This document shows positions 7,709-15,343 of a DNA stretch of 64,000 nt, piece by piece. The notes below the pieces were generated by a model. That model searched no databases. It saw only the letters and a list, made by a program, of their open reading frames with translations, and had not been told where the DNA came from. The stretch spans positions 1 through 64,000 of the forward strand of contig JAFKFH010000004.1 of assembly GCA_017307375.1 (NCBI GenBank), given 5' to 3'. Every line of letters starts with the position of its first letter. The first letter of the stretch is position 1. The translations under genes and the position numbers were made by a program. This stretch comes from Alphaproteobacteria bacterium. Lineage in GTDB: Bacteria; Pseudomonadota; Alphaproteobacteria; Ferrovibrionales; Ferrovibrionaceae.

Positions 7709-9676
7709 TCAGATGTCGACTTCGCCGACGAAGCTGGCGTTTTCCTGGATGAACTTGAAGCGCAGCTCGGGCTTGCGGCCCATCAGGCTTTCGATGAGGT
7801 CGGCGGTTTCGGCGGTGTTCTCCTCGGGCACCACGACGCGCAGCAGCGTGCGGTTCCGGCGCGACATCGTCGTCTCCTTCAACTGGGCGACCGGCATTTC
7901 GCCGAGGCCCTTGAAGCGGCTGATCTCGACCTTGCCCGATCCCTTGAACTCCTTCTTCAGGATCTCGTCCTTGTGCTTGTCGTCGCGGGCATAGACGGTC
8001 TTGCCGCCCTGGGTCAGGCGATAGAGCGGGGGCAGCGCCAGGTAGAGATGCCCTTCGTCGATCAGCTTGGGCATTTCGCGGCGGAAGAAGGTCATCAGCA
8101 GCGAGGCGATGTGGGCGCCGTCGACGTCGGCGTCCGTCATGATCACGACCTTTTCGTAGCGCAGGTCTTCGCCGCGATAGCGGTTGCCGGTGCCGCAGCC
8201 CAGCGCCAGCACCAGGTCGGCCAGTTCCTGGTTCTGGGCAAGCTTGCCGGCGGCGGCCGACGCGACGTTGAGAATCTTGCCGCGCAGCGGCAGCACCGCC
8301 TGGCTTTCGCGGTCACGCGCCTGCTTGGCCGAGCCGCCGGCCGAATCACCCTCGACCAGGAAGATCTCGGTGCCGTCCGCGGCATCCTTGGAGCAGTCGG
8401 CGAGCTTGCCGGGCAGGCGCAGCTTGCGGGTCGGGGTCTTGCGCCCGACCTCCTTCTCCTGCTTCTTGCGCAGCCGCTCCTCGGCCTTCTCGATCAGCCG
8501 GCCGAGCAGTTCGTTGGCCATCTGCGGATGGCCGGCGAGCCAATGGTCGAAATTGTCCTTCACCGCCTGCTCGACCAGCCTGGTCGCCTCCGCGGTCGCG
8601 AGCTTCTCCTTGGTCTGGCCCTGGAACTGCGGCTCGCGGATGAAGACCGACAGCAGCGCGACGCCGCCGCCCAGCACGTCGTCGGCGGTCAGAAGCTGGG
8701 CGCGCTTGTTGTTGGTCAACTCGCCGTAACCCTTCAGCGAGCGGACGAGGGCCGAGCGCAGCCCGGATTCGTGGGTGCCGCCCTCGGGCGTCGGCACCGT
8801 GTTGCAGTAGGAGGACATCATGCCCTCGCCGTCGTCGGGCCAGCCGACGGCCCATTCGACGCGGCCCCGCTCGTCACCGAACTTGACGCGGCCGACGAAC
8901 GGGGTCGGCGTGGCGCAGGGCCGGCCGGCGATCAGGCTGTCGAGGAAATCGCCGAGGCCGCCGGGGAAATGCAGCACGCCTTCCGCCGGGGTCTGGTCGT
9001 CCCCTTGCAGCTTTTCGGCGGCGCAGCGCCAGCGGATCTCGACGCCGGGATAGAGATAGGCCTTCGAGCGGGCCATGCGGTAGAGCCGCGCCGGCTTGAA
9101 GGCGGCGCCCTCGCCGAAGATCGTCTCGTCGGGATGGAAGCGCACGGTGGTGCCGCGGCGATTGGGCGCGGCGCCGACCTTGATCAGTTTCGAGGTCGGG
9201 GTGCCGCGGGCATAGGTCTGGCGCCAGAGTTCGCGATCGCGGGCGACCTCGATCTCCAGCCGGTCGGACAGCGCGTTGACGACCGAGGCACCGACGCCGT
9301 GCAGGCCGCCCGAGGTCTGATAGACCTTGTCCGAGAACTTGCCGCCCGAATGCAGTGTGGTCAGGATCACTTCCAGTGCCGACTTGCCGGGAAACTTCTT
9401 GTGTTCGTCGATCGGCATGCCGCGGCCGTTATCGGCGATCGACAGCGTGCCGTCGGCCTGCAACTCGACCTCAATGCGGTCGGCATGGCCCGCCACGGCC
9501 TCGTCCATCGCATTGTCCAGCACCTCGGCGAACAGATGGTGCAATGCCCGCTCGTCGGTGCCGCCGATATACATGCCGGGGCGGCGGCGCACGGGTTCCA
9601 GCCCCTCGAGCACCTCGATATGGTCGGCGGTATAATCGGACGCGCCCTTGCGCCCGGCTTGGAACAGATCATTCAT
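7709..9676 (-). CDS. parE: DNA topoisomerase IV subunit B
   Basis: 655 residues from the ATG at 9676 (MNDLFQAGRKGASDY); the open frame runs further upstream but without homology-like sequence. The protein has a GHKL ATPase domain (EVLEGLEPVRRRPGMYIGG, DNGRGMP, GLHGVGASVVNALS), a transducer domain, then a Toprim domain with LVEGDSAGGSAKQARDR and MTDADVDGAHI. The C-terminal PRF..IQENA region is typical of type IIA topoisomerases. The shorter length and the absence of the long GyrB insert favour ParE, the ATPase subunit that with ParC decatenates daughter chromosomes. The gene is divergent from the thioesterase gene. Confidence 0.93.
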   Translation of the reverse strand: MNDLFQAGRKGASDYTADHIEVLEGLEPVRRRPGMYIGGTDERALHHLFAEVLDNAMDEAVAGHADRIEVELQADGTLSIADNGRGMPIDEHKKFPGKSALEVILTTLHSGGKFSDKVYQTSGGLHGVGASVVNALSDRLEIEVARDRELWRQTYARGTPTSKLIKVGAAPNRRGTTVRFHPDETIFGEGAAFKPARLYRMARSKAYLYPGVEIRWRCAAEKLQGDDQTPAEGVLHFPGGLGDFLDSLIAGRPCATPTPFVGRVKFGDERGRVEWAVGWPDDGEGMMSSYCNTVPTPEGGTHESGLRSALVRSLKGYGELTNNKRAQLLTADDVLGGGVALLSVFIREPQFQGQTKEKLATAEATRLVEQAVKDNFDHWLAGHPQMANELLGRLIEKAEERLRKKQEKEVGRKTPTRKLRLPGKLADCSKDAADGTEIFLVEGDSAGGSAKQARDRESQAVLPLRGKILNVASAAAGKLAQNQELADLVLALGCGTGNRYRGEDLRYEKVVIMTDADVDGAHIASLLMTFFRREMPKLIDEGHLYLALPPLYRLTQGGKTVYARDDKHKDEILKKEFKGSGKVEISRFKGLGEMPVAQLKETTMSRRNRTLLRVVVPEENTAETADLIESLMGRKPELRFKFIQENASFVGEVDI

Positions 9677-9776
9677 GCGACTGGACTTTGCAACAGGTTG
9701 CTTGGAATAGACTGACGTTCCACAATATGTCGTGGCGGCGTCGCCGGGCGAACCGCCTGAACGTATGGAGGACAGT

Positions 9777-10169
9777 GTGAGCGACGTCAAGCTGAGTGCG
9801 CATGAGCGCGGCGAGCCGGTGATCCGGACCGTGCCGCTGCCCGCCGATCTGAATGGCAACGGCGACGTGTTCGGCGGCTGGGTGCTGTCGCAGATGGACA
9901 TCGCCGGCGGCATCATCGCCGCACGCCGGGCCCAGGGGCGGGTGGTCACGGTTGCGGTCGCCGCGATGCGGTTCAACCAGCCGATCAAGGTCGGCGACGT
10001 GGTGACGATCTACGGCCGCGTCACCAAGGTCGGGCGCACCTCGATTTCGGTCGAGATGGAAACGATCGTGCAGCGCCGGCTGGATCCCGACGAGATCCTG
10101 GTCACCGACGGCACCTATGTCTATGTCGCCATCGACGGCGAGGGGCGCCCGCGGCCGCTGGAGCCCTGA
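9777..10169 (+). CDS. yciA: Acyl-CoA thioesterase (YciA-like hotdog fold)
   Basis: 130 residues in a single hotdog domain. NGNGDVFGGWVLSQMDIAGGI carries the catalytic Asn/Asp and the long hotdog helix. AMRFNQPIKVGDVVTIYGRV and ISVEMETIVQ follow in the order seen in YciA/BFIT-type thioesterases, which release free CoA from acyl-CoAs. I place the start at the GTG at 9777 because GGAGGA at 9767-9772 lies just before it; an in-frame ATG at 9765 has no upstream ribosome binding site. It stands alone between divergent parE and the convergent anti-sigma gene. Confidence 0.85.
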   Translation: MSDVKLSAHERGEPVIRTVPLPADLNGNGDVFGGWVLSQMDIAGGIIAARRAQGRVVTVAVAAMRFNQPIKVGDVVTIYGRVTKVGRTSISVEMETIVQRRLDPDEILVTDGTYVYVAIDGEGRPRPLEP

Positions 10170-10171
10170 GG

Positions 10172-10840
10172 TCAGCGCTCGAGGCGCTCGTAGACCTTCT
10201 GCGCCACGGGCAGCAGCCGGGCGCGGTCCGTCGCGCCGATCAACGCATAGGCGACATCGCGGTCGAGCCAGTAGAACACGGCGGTTTCGCCGTCCTGCAG
10301 GAAACGGAAGGCGGTCTCGGTCGTGCCGGTAGCGGCGGTCGCGTAGAGCGTGAGGCGGTCGCCGGTCGCTGTCTCGTACATGAATTGGGCCGCCGGACCG
10401 TGCTGGCCGGGCAACAGTCGCCCGCCGACGAGGTGATAGCCGAGATCGCCCAGCGGCGGTGGGCGCACCGGTACGCCCAGGCGCCGCGACAGCCACGAAA
10501 CCAGATGGCCTTCGTCGGAGGCCGGAACCTCGACCGGATGGCGCACTTCGACCGCGAAGACCCGATGGGCCAGCGCCGCGCCCCGGGCCAGGGTGGCGAG
10601 GTGCATGCCGTCGTCCGGCCGCGACGCCTGGTACTGGCCATGGGCGAGCCAGCCCAGCCCGCCGCCCACCAGAAATACGGCGAGGCCGGCCGCCGTCCGC
10701 CACATCAGCCGGCGGCGGGACGGGCGGTCGACGGCCGCTATCAGCCGCGCGGGAACCGGTTCGTCGCCGATCGGGCCGAACAGCGCCTGCAGTTCCGCAT
10801 CGATGGCGCGATCGCCTGGTGGCAGCACGGGTTCGCTCAT
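10172..10840 (-). CDS. Anti-sigma factor, single-pass membrane protein
   Basis: 222 residues. The N-terminal segment (PGDRAIDAELQALFGPIGDEPVPARL) would lie in the cytoplasm and bind the sigma factor. One hydrophobic segment, AAGLAVFLVGGGLGWLAHG (about residues 50-68), is followed by a periplasmic domain of about 150 residues. This matches the RsbW-independent, ChrR-unlike anti-sigma proteins that pair with ECF sigmas in alphaproteobacteria. The ATG overlaps the sigma gene's stop by four bases, showing translational coupling. No zinc-binding HxxxCxxC motif is present, so a thiol-switch anti-sigma of the ZAS type is unlikely. Confidence 0.85.
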   Translation of the reverse strand: MSEPVLPPGDRAIDAELQALFGPIGDEPVPARLIAAVDRPSRRRLMWRTAAGLAVFLVGGGLGWLAHGQYQASRPDDGMHLATLARGAALAHRVFAVEVRHPVEVPASDEGHLVSWLSRRLGVPVRPPPLGDLGYHLVGGRLLPGQHGPAAQFMYETATGDRLTLYATAATGTTETAFRFLQDGETAVFYWLDRDVAYALIGATDRARLLPVAQKVYERLER

Positions 10841-11325
10841 TTCACGCGCCTCAATCCCGGCGGTTCGCCGCTGTCCGACCGCAGGCGCGCCCGGGCGCGC
10901 GACAGCCGTGACATCACGGTGCCGACAGGCACGCCCTGCACCGCCGCCACCTCTTCATAACTCAGCCCCTCGACCGCGACCAGCATCAGCGCGGCGCGCT
11001 GGTCGTCGGGCAGATCGCCCAGCCTGGCCAGTACCTCGCGGGCCGCGAGGCGCTCGTGCTGGTCGGCGGGCGCGATGCTCAGCGCCGCCTCGACCAGCGC
11101 CTCGTGCGCCGGCCGGGCGCGGCCGGCCCGGACGGCATTGAGATGCAGGTTGTGCAGGATGGTGAACAGCCAGGCGCGGAGATTGCCGCCCTGCCACAGA
11201 TGGTCGCGCTCGAGCGCGCGGGCGATGCAGTCCTGGACCAGATCGTCGGCACGGGTCGCGTCGCCGCACAATGTCCGGGCGTATCGTCTCAGGCCCGGCA
11301 GTTGCGCGACGAGCGCGTCCCGCAT
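10837..11325 (-). CDS. ECF-type RNA polymerase sigma factor
   Basis: 162 residues. Region 2 reads RYARTLCGDATRADDLVQDC and ERDHLWQGGNLRAWLFTILHN, region 4 LPDDQRAALMLVAVEGLSYE and GTVMSRLSRARARLR. Regions 1.1 and 3 are absent, as in all ECF sigmas. The protein directs polymerase to a stress or envelope regulon and is presumably held by the membrane anti-sigma factor encoded next. The start at 11325 is only 18 bases after the stop of the upstream lipoprotein gene, so the three genes probably form one operon. Confidence 0.93.
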   Translation of the reverse strand: MRDALVAQLPGLRRYARTLCGDATRADDLVQDCIARALERDHLWQGGNLRAWLFTILHNLHLNAVRAGRARPAHEALVEAALSIAPADQHERLAAREVLARLGDLPDDQRAALMLVAVEGLSYEEVAAVQGVPVGTVMSRLSRARARLRSDSGEPPGLRRVK

Positions 11326-11343
11326 CGATCTATAGTCCTACGC

Positions 11344-11730
11344 TTACGGCCTGGCCACGTGCCAGACGTTGTTGAAATTCTCGCCCGTGGTGTCGCCGGG
11401 CTTGGCATCCTTGGACCAGGTGTAGAGAGGCTTGCCCTTGTAGGCCCACTGCTCGCGGCCGTCTTCGCGCAGAACGAACGAATAGGCGCCAGTGGGGAAG
11501 GTCGAATCGTCGGATACCAGCGGCGGCCAGTTGGTGGCGCAGGGGCCGTTGCAAGCCGACTTGCCGTTGGGGTCGCGATCGAAGGTGTAGAGGGTCATGC
11601 CCTTGGCGTCGGTCAGGACAGGCCCGAGGCTGGTCTGCCCGACCGTCGTCGGGGGCGGCGGGGTATGGCCGCAAGCGGCCAGGGTGACGGCGGCAACGGC
11701 GAGGATCGGCAAGGCGAGCGTCAGTTTCAT
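11344..11730 (-). CDS. COG4315-type secreted-repeat lipoprotein
   Basis: 128 residues from the ATG at 11730, which has an AGGAGGGACC ribosome binding site. The signal peptide MKLTLALPILAVAAVTLAAC ends in a lipobox (LAAC), so the protein should be lipidated. The mature part has the family's repeat: LTDAKGMTLYTFDRDPNGKS with CNGPCATNWPPL, then a second half SYSFVLREDGREQWAYKGKP-like segment and LYTWSKDAKPGDTTGENFNN. The function is unknown; the two Cys are probably paired in the periplasm. Location directly before the ECF sigma/anti-sigma pair suggests it is part of, or a target of, that stress system. Confidence 0.85.
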   Translation of the reverse strand: MKLTLALPILAVAAVTLAACGHTPPPPTTVGQTSLGPVLTDAKGMTLYTFDRDPNGKSACNGPCATNWPPLVSDDSTFPTGAYSFVLREDGREQWAYKGKPLYTWSKDAKPGDTTGENFNNVWHVARP

Positions 11731-11799
11731 GGTCCCTCCTGAAAGGGCCCTACTCCTGGGCCCCTCCAAGACGAACACCGCGCGCGGCCGTTTATTCCG

Positions 11800-12294
11800 T
11801 CACTGCGCGACGATTTTCCACGACCCGTCCGGCTGGCGGCAGGCGGTACCGTAGGCGCGCTCGGTCTGGCCGCCGACCGTCACGGTCTGCTGGTATTCGC
11901 GGCAATACTGGCCGCCGGCGGTCTGGTAGGCCGCCTGCGGCACGACGGTCCCGTAATTGCCGTTGTCCGGGTTGCGCCAGGTCGCAACCTGACCCGACGG
12001 GGCGGTTTCGAGCGTATGCTGGGTAGTCTGCGCCATGTAGGCACGATCGGCGCGATCGAGCGACTTGCCGACCTCGCTGCCGATCAGCGCGCCGAGCAGG
12101 GTGCCGGCGGCAACGCCCACGATCTGGCCGGTCCCCTTGCCGAACTGCGAGCCGATCGCGGCGCCGCCGATGCCGCCGAGCAGTGTGCCGGCGGTCGCCT
12201 TCGGATTGTTCTGCATGTCGGCGCAGCCGACGGCGGTGGCGGCGAGTGCCAGCGCCAGGACGGAGCGGGTCGCAATGCGGGTGATGGCAGCCAT
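11800..12294 (-). CDS. Glycine-zipper outer-membrane lipoprotein (17-kDa antigen-like)
   Basis: 164 residues. Residues 1-24 form a signal peptide ending AVGC, a lipobox-type site. The following ATAGTLLGGIGGAAIGSQFG and VAAGTLLGALIGSEVGKSLD are two glycine-zipper helices as in the Rickettsia 17-kDa antigen family (COG4520). The C-terminal third (WRNPDNGNYGTVVPQAAYQT, YCREYQQTVTVGGQ, DGSWKIV) is the usual small beta domain with a conserved Cys pair. Likely an envelope-stabilising lipoprotein. A separate promoter is probable because about 70 bases separate it from the next gene on the same strand. Confidence 0.85.
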   Translation of the reverse strand: MAAITRIATRSVLALALAATAVGCADMQNNPKATAGTLLGGIGGAAIGSQFGKGTGQIVGVAAGTLLGALIGSEVGKSLDRADRAYMAQTTQHTLETAPSGQVATWRNPDNGNYGTVVPQAAYQTAGGQYCREYQQTVTVGGQTERAYGTACRQPDGSWKIVAQ

Positions 12295-12378
12295 GACGTG
12301 TCGATCCTTGAACGGTGCCGACGCGAATCGATCGGCCCGCCGATTAGGGCGCCGGATCCTGGCGAAGTTGGGGCAGGC

Positions 12379-12825
12379 TCACGGCAGGGTTGCGGCGGGC
12401 CAGCGTGCAACAAGCCTGGCAAGACCTTCGCAAAGCTGCGCTTCGCCATCGCCGCCAGTACCTTTCACGCGCCGGTGGTGCAGCAGGCTCAGCGACTGGG
12501 CGTGCGCGAGCAGGGCAGGGGGATCCACCTGACCGGCCGCCCCAAGGCGCTCGGCCAGGTCGCAGAGGCTGCCGGCGATGTCGGACACCAGGACATAGCC
12601 GAAAGCACCGCCAAGTCCGCGCAGCGTCGCGGCCACACGGTAGATCGCCTCGACATCCGGCTGGGCCGCGCCGCTCAGGACGTTCAATTGGGCGATCAGC
12701 CTGTCGGCCTCGGCGATGTAGTCGCCTTCCATCGTGGCAAGCTGGCTTTCCGCCGCCTGGACGGCGTCGCTGCGTTTCCTGCCCCCGTCGCGGGTGGCCA
12801 GGGCGGCAAAGCGGCTCTTCCTCAC
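12379..12825 (-). CDS. Hpt-like four-helix protein lacking the phospho-accepting histidine
   Basis: 148 residues, all helical in appearance. The central part (EADRLIAQLNVL, then VAATLRGLGGAFGYVLVSDI) resembles a histidine phosphotransfer domain, but the H of the HxLKG motif is replaced by Ala (AATLRG). The gene overlaps the preceding receiver-domain gene by four bases, so the two proteins are made together. I infer a scaffold or docking partner of that receiver rather than a phosphorelay intermediate. The N-terminal SRFAALATRDGGRKRSDAVQ is basic and of unknown role. Whether another His serves is open: HHRR occurs near residue 116 but outside the motif. Confidence 0.6.
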   Translation of the reverse strand: MRKSRFAALATRDGGRKRSDAVQAAESQLATMEGDYIAEADRLIAQLNVLSGAAQPDVEAIYRVAATLRGLGGAFGYVLVSDIAGSLCDLAERLGAAGQVDPPALLAHAQSLSLLHHRRVKGTGGDGEAQLCEGLARLVARWPAATLP

Positions 12826-13403
12826 AGGCTGTCCGCCTGGCGCAGGATCGCCATGATTTCATCATGGCTGACCGATGATTTGGTCTGGTCGGCAAAGCGT
12901 TCGCGGTCCATCTGCCGACGCGCCACGCCATTCGGCGGCTCGCCGACGTTGTGGCGCCGGTCGGGGCCGGCGTAGATCGCACTGTCGACGAAGGGGCGGG
13001 GATCGCGCGCGATCCAGGCCAGCCGGTCGTAGAGCGCCTTCGGCGCCACCGGCTTGGCCAGGATCAGACTGGCGCCGCAATCGCGCATGCGGATGACATC
13101 GGCCTGCCGGGTATGGCCGGCCAGCAGCAGGACCGGGATGGACCGGTAGGTGGCACCATTGTCGTGCCTGATCATGCGGGTAAGGGTAATGCCATCCGGA
13201 TTTTCAACCAACGTGTCGCAGATCAGCAGATCGACCGGCCCGCGCTTTAGCGCGTCAAGCGCAGTCTCGCCGTCTTCCGCTTCGAGGATCGTGCCGACGC
13301 CGAACTCGGCCAACATCTGGGCCACCAGCTTGCGGGTGAACTTCGACCCGTCGGCCAGCAGGACCGTCACGCCATCCAGCCGCAGGCCACCGCTGCGAAT
13401 CAT
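12822..13403 (-). CDS. Atypical CheY-like response regulator receiver protein
   Basis: 193 residues. A receiver domain spans about residues 10-135: VTVLLADGSKFTRKLVAQML at the acidic pocket, the phospho-accepting Asp63 in DLLICDTLVENPDG and Lys117 in LAKPVAPK. Two positions are unusual: the acidic pair is reduced to a single Asp18 (ADG), and the conserved Thr/Ser after beta 4 is Ala/Gly (LLLAGHT). The C-terminal 55 residues are basic (GPDRRHNVGEPPNGVARRQM) with no output domain that I recognise. The gene is coupled to the Hpt-like gene downstream. A signalling role in chemotaxis or cell-cycle control is possible but not shown. Confidence 0.85.
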   Translation of the reverse strand: MIRSGGLRLDGVTVLLADGSKFTRKLVAQMLAEFGVGTILEAEDGETALDALKRGPVDLLICDTLVENPDGITLTRMIRHDNGATYRSIPVLLLAGHTRQADVIRMRDCGASLILAKPVAPKALYDRLAWIARDPRPFVDSAIYAGPDRRHNVGEPPNGVARRQMDRERFADQTKSSVSHDEIMAILRQADSL

Positions 13404-13492
13404 GCCGACCTGCCGCCTTCCCCCGAATCGACCGGAAGATCAGGCTACCCATGCTGGTGCCTGCCGTCCAGTCGCCGGCGGCGGAAGGTCGG

Positions 13493-14221
13493 TCAGATGC
13501 AGAACAGGCGCGGCAGTTCGGCCTCGAGCTTGACCAGGGCATGCAGCGCGGTCGAGGACGCCAGGCCGAGCGAGCCGACATCGGCGATGACCATCGCCGT
13601 CTGGCCGCATGCCGACGCCTCGGCAAAACGCAGGCAGGTGCCGTCGAACAGCGGTAGCGTGACGGGCAACTCCAGCACGTCCGCGCCGGCCGGGGCGGCG
13701 AAGGGATCGGCAAGCGCCGGGGCGAGACGGCGCCAGAGCCCGGCGCGCGCGCCATGCCGGCCGAGCTCGGCCAGGTCGCTCAGCGGCAGGTTGAACCAGG
13801 TGTGGAACCACGACGGTTCGATCAGCGTGATCGCGCCATCGGCATCGCCGCGCAGGATCGAGAAGCGCAGGCCGCTCGCGGCGGTCTGGGCCAGCAGCGC
13901 GTTACGCTCAGCAGCCACGTAATCCTGGGTCACGTCTTCCCAGCGCTCCAGCCGGAAGCCGCCTTCCAGCGCCTCGGTCGACCGCCGCATCCAGCGGCCG
14001 GTCTGGGGATGCTGGCAGTCGATGACGCCGGACAGGCGGCGATGCAGCCGCGTCTGTTCGGGCTGCGGAAACATCTGCCGGTAGGACGGGCTGGTCGCGG
14101 CGATGCGTTCGGCGGCATCATAGAGGCAGAGCGGCTCGGCGCTGGGATCGTCGAGTGCGAAGAACAACCCGCCCCAGTCCATCGTGTCGCCCATGATCTT
14201 TTCGGCCGCCATGCCCATCAT
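13493..14221 (-). CDS. PAS-like sensory protein without a kinase domain
   Basis: 242 residues from the tandem ATG at 14221, preceded by AAGGAGGCG. The frame stays open far upstream, but that part reads as antisense of thiB. The N-terminal half (GLFFALDDPSAEPLCLYDAA, IAATSPSYRQMFPQPEQT) looks like a PAS domain of the type found at the start of alphaproteobacterial sensor proteins. The second half has WFHTWFNLPLSDLAELGRHG and LELPVTLPLFDGTCLRFAEA. No histidine kinase, GGDEF or HTH region follows. It lies 90 bases before the receiver gene on the same strand, so it may feed the same signalling set. Confidence 0.55.
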   Translation of the reverse strand: MMGMAAEKIMGDTMDWGGLFFALDDPSAEPLCLYDAAERIAATSPSYRQMFPQPEQTRLHRRLSGVIDCQHPQTGRWMRRSTEALEGGFRLERWEDVTQDYVAAERNALLAQTAASGLRFSILRGDADGAITLIEPSWFHTWFNLPLSDLAELGRHGARAGLWRRLAPALADPFAAPAGADVLELPVTLPLFDGTCLRFAEASACGQTAMVIADVGSLGLASSTALHALVKLEAELPRLFCI

Positions 14222-14335
14222 CGCCTCCTTGGTGTCGGGCAACTGATAGCGCGGTGCCGTGAAACCGTGTCCAACCCCTTGTAAAACTTTGTCGAGACCG
14301 TTATCGCCGATGAACGCGTTCTGCAGGGGCCCCCG

Positions 14336-15343
14336 ATGAAGCTGGTATTTGCAACCTTGATGCTGCTGCTGGGCCTCGGACCGATGACCGGGGCGCTGGC
14401 GCAGGACAAGCCGATCCTGACGGTCTATTCGTATGCCTCGTTCGTCGGCAAGTACGGGCCCGGCGCGAGGGTGAAGGAGCGTTTCGAAGCCACCTGCGAC
14501 TGTACGCTCAACTGGGTCGCGACCGACGATGCCGGTACCTTGCTGGCCCGGCTGAAGCTGGAGGGGCCGGGATCGAAGGCCGACGTGGCGCTTGGCCTCG
14601 ATGCCAATCTGGTGGCGGAGGCCGGGGCAACCGGCCTGTTCGCCCCGCATGACCGCGACCTGTCCGGACTGGATCTGCCGGTTGCCTGGACCGACCGGAC
14701 TTTCGTGCCGTTCGACTGGAGCTACCTCGCCTTCGTCTACAATGCCGAGCGGTTCAGCCGTCCGCCGGCGTCGCTGCGCGAACTCGTCGAGGATCCCAAA
14801 GGGCCGACCGTGATCATCGAGGACCCGCGGACCAGTGCGCCGGGCCTCGGCTTCCTGCTGTGGATGCAGGCGGTGCAGGGCGATCAGGCCGGTGCCGGCT
14901 GGAGCCGGCTGCGCCCGCGCATCGTGACCTTCACCAAGGGCTGGTCGGAAGCCTATGGCCTGTTCCTGAAGGGCGAGGCCGACATGGTGCTGAGCTATAC
15001 CACGTCGCCGGCCTATCATGTCGCGGTCGAGAAGAAATCGAATTTCCGGGCGGCAGCCTTTGCCGAAGGCAACTACGTCCATGTCGAGGTCGCCGGCGTG
15101 CTGAAGACGGCGCGGCAGCCCGGGCTGGCCCGTGCCTTCATCGACTTCATGCTGTCCGACGCCTTCCAGGGCCTGATGCCCGAGGGCAACTGGATGTATC
15201 CGGTGCGCCGGCCGGCGGCGGGGCTGCCCGCCTCGTTCGACGGCCTGGCCCAGCCACCGCGAGGGCTGATGATCGCGCCGGAGGCCGTGCGCGAGAATCG
15301 GCGGTCCTGGACCGACGGCTGGCTGGCGGCCACGAGCCGCTGA
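14336..15343 (+). CDS. thiB: Thiamine ABC transporter substrate-binding protein
   Basis: 335 residues with a cleavable signal peptide (MKLVFATLMLLLGLGPMTGALAQ). The mature protein begins ILTVYSYASFVGKYGPGARV, typical of ThiB/TbpA, and keeps LARLKLEGPGSKADVALGLD, FVPFDWSYLAFVYN and the GYxxxLKGEADMVLSYTTSP ligand-contact region. It binds thiamine or its phosphates in the periplasm and delivers them to ThiP. Its stop overlaps the thiP start by one base (TGATG). I see no TPP riboswitch in the 114-bp upstream region, which is shared with the divergent PAS-like gene. Confidence 0.92.
   Translation: MKLVFATLMLLLGLGPMTGALAQDKPILTVYSYASFVGKYGPGARVKERFEATCDCTLNWVATDDAGTLLARLKLEGPGSKADVALGLDANLVAEAGATGLFAPHDRDLSGLDLPVAWTDRTFVPFDWSYLAFVYNAERFSRPPASLRELVEDPKGPTVIIEDPRTSAPGLGFLLWMQAVQGDQAGAGWSRLRPRIVTFTKGWSEAYGLFLKGEADMVLSYTTSPAYHVAVEKKSNFRAAAFAEGNYVHVEVAGVLKTARQPGLARAFIDFMLSDAFQGLMPEGNWMYPVRRPAAGLPASFDGLAQPPRGLMIAPEAVRENRRSWTDGWLAATSR

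Noticed and set aside
14222-14335. Possible TPP riboswitch before thiB
   Set aside because: The conserved CUGAGA and the ACC/GAACCUGAUC-like blocks of the thi box are not present in the 114-base spacer.
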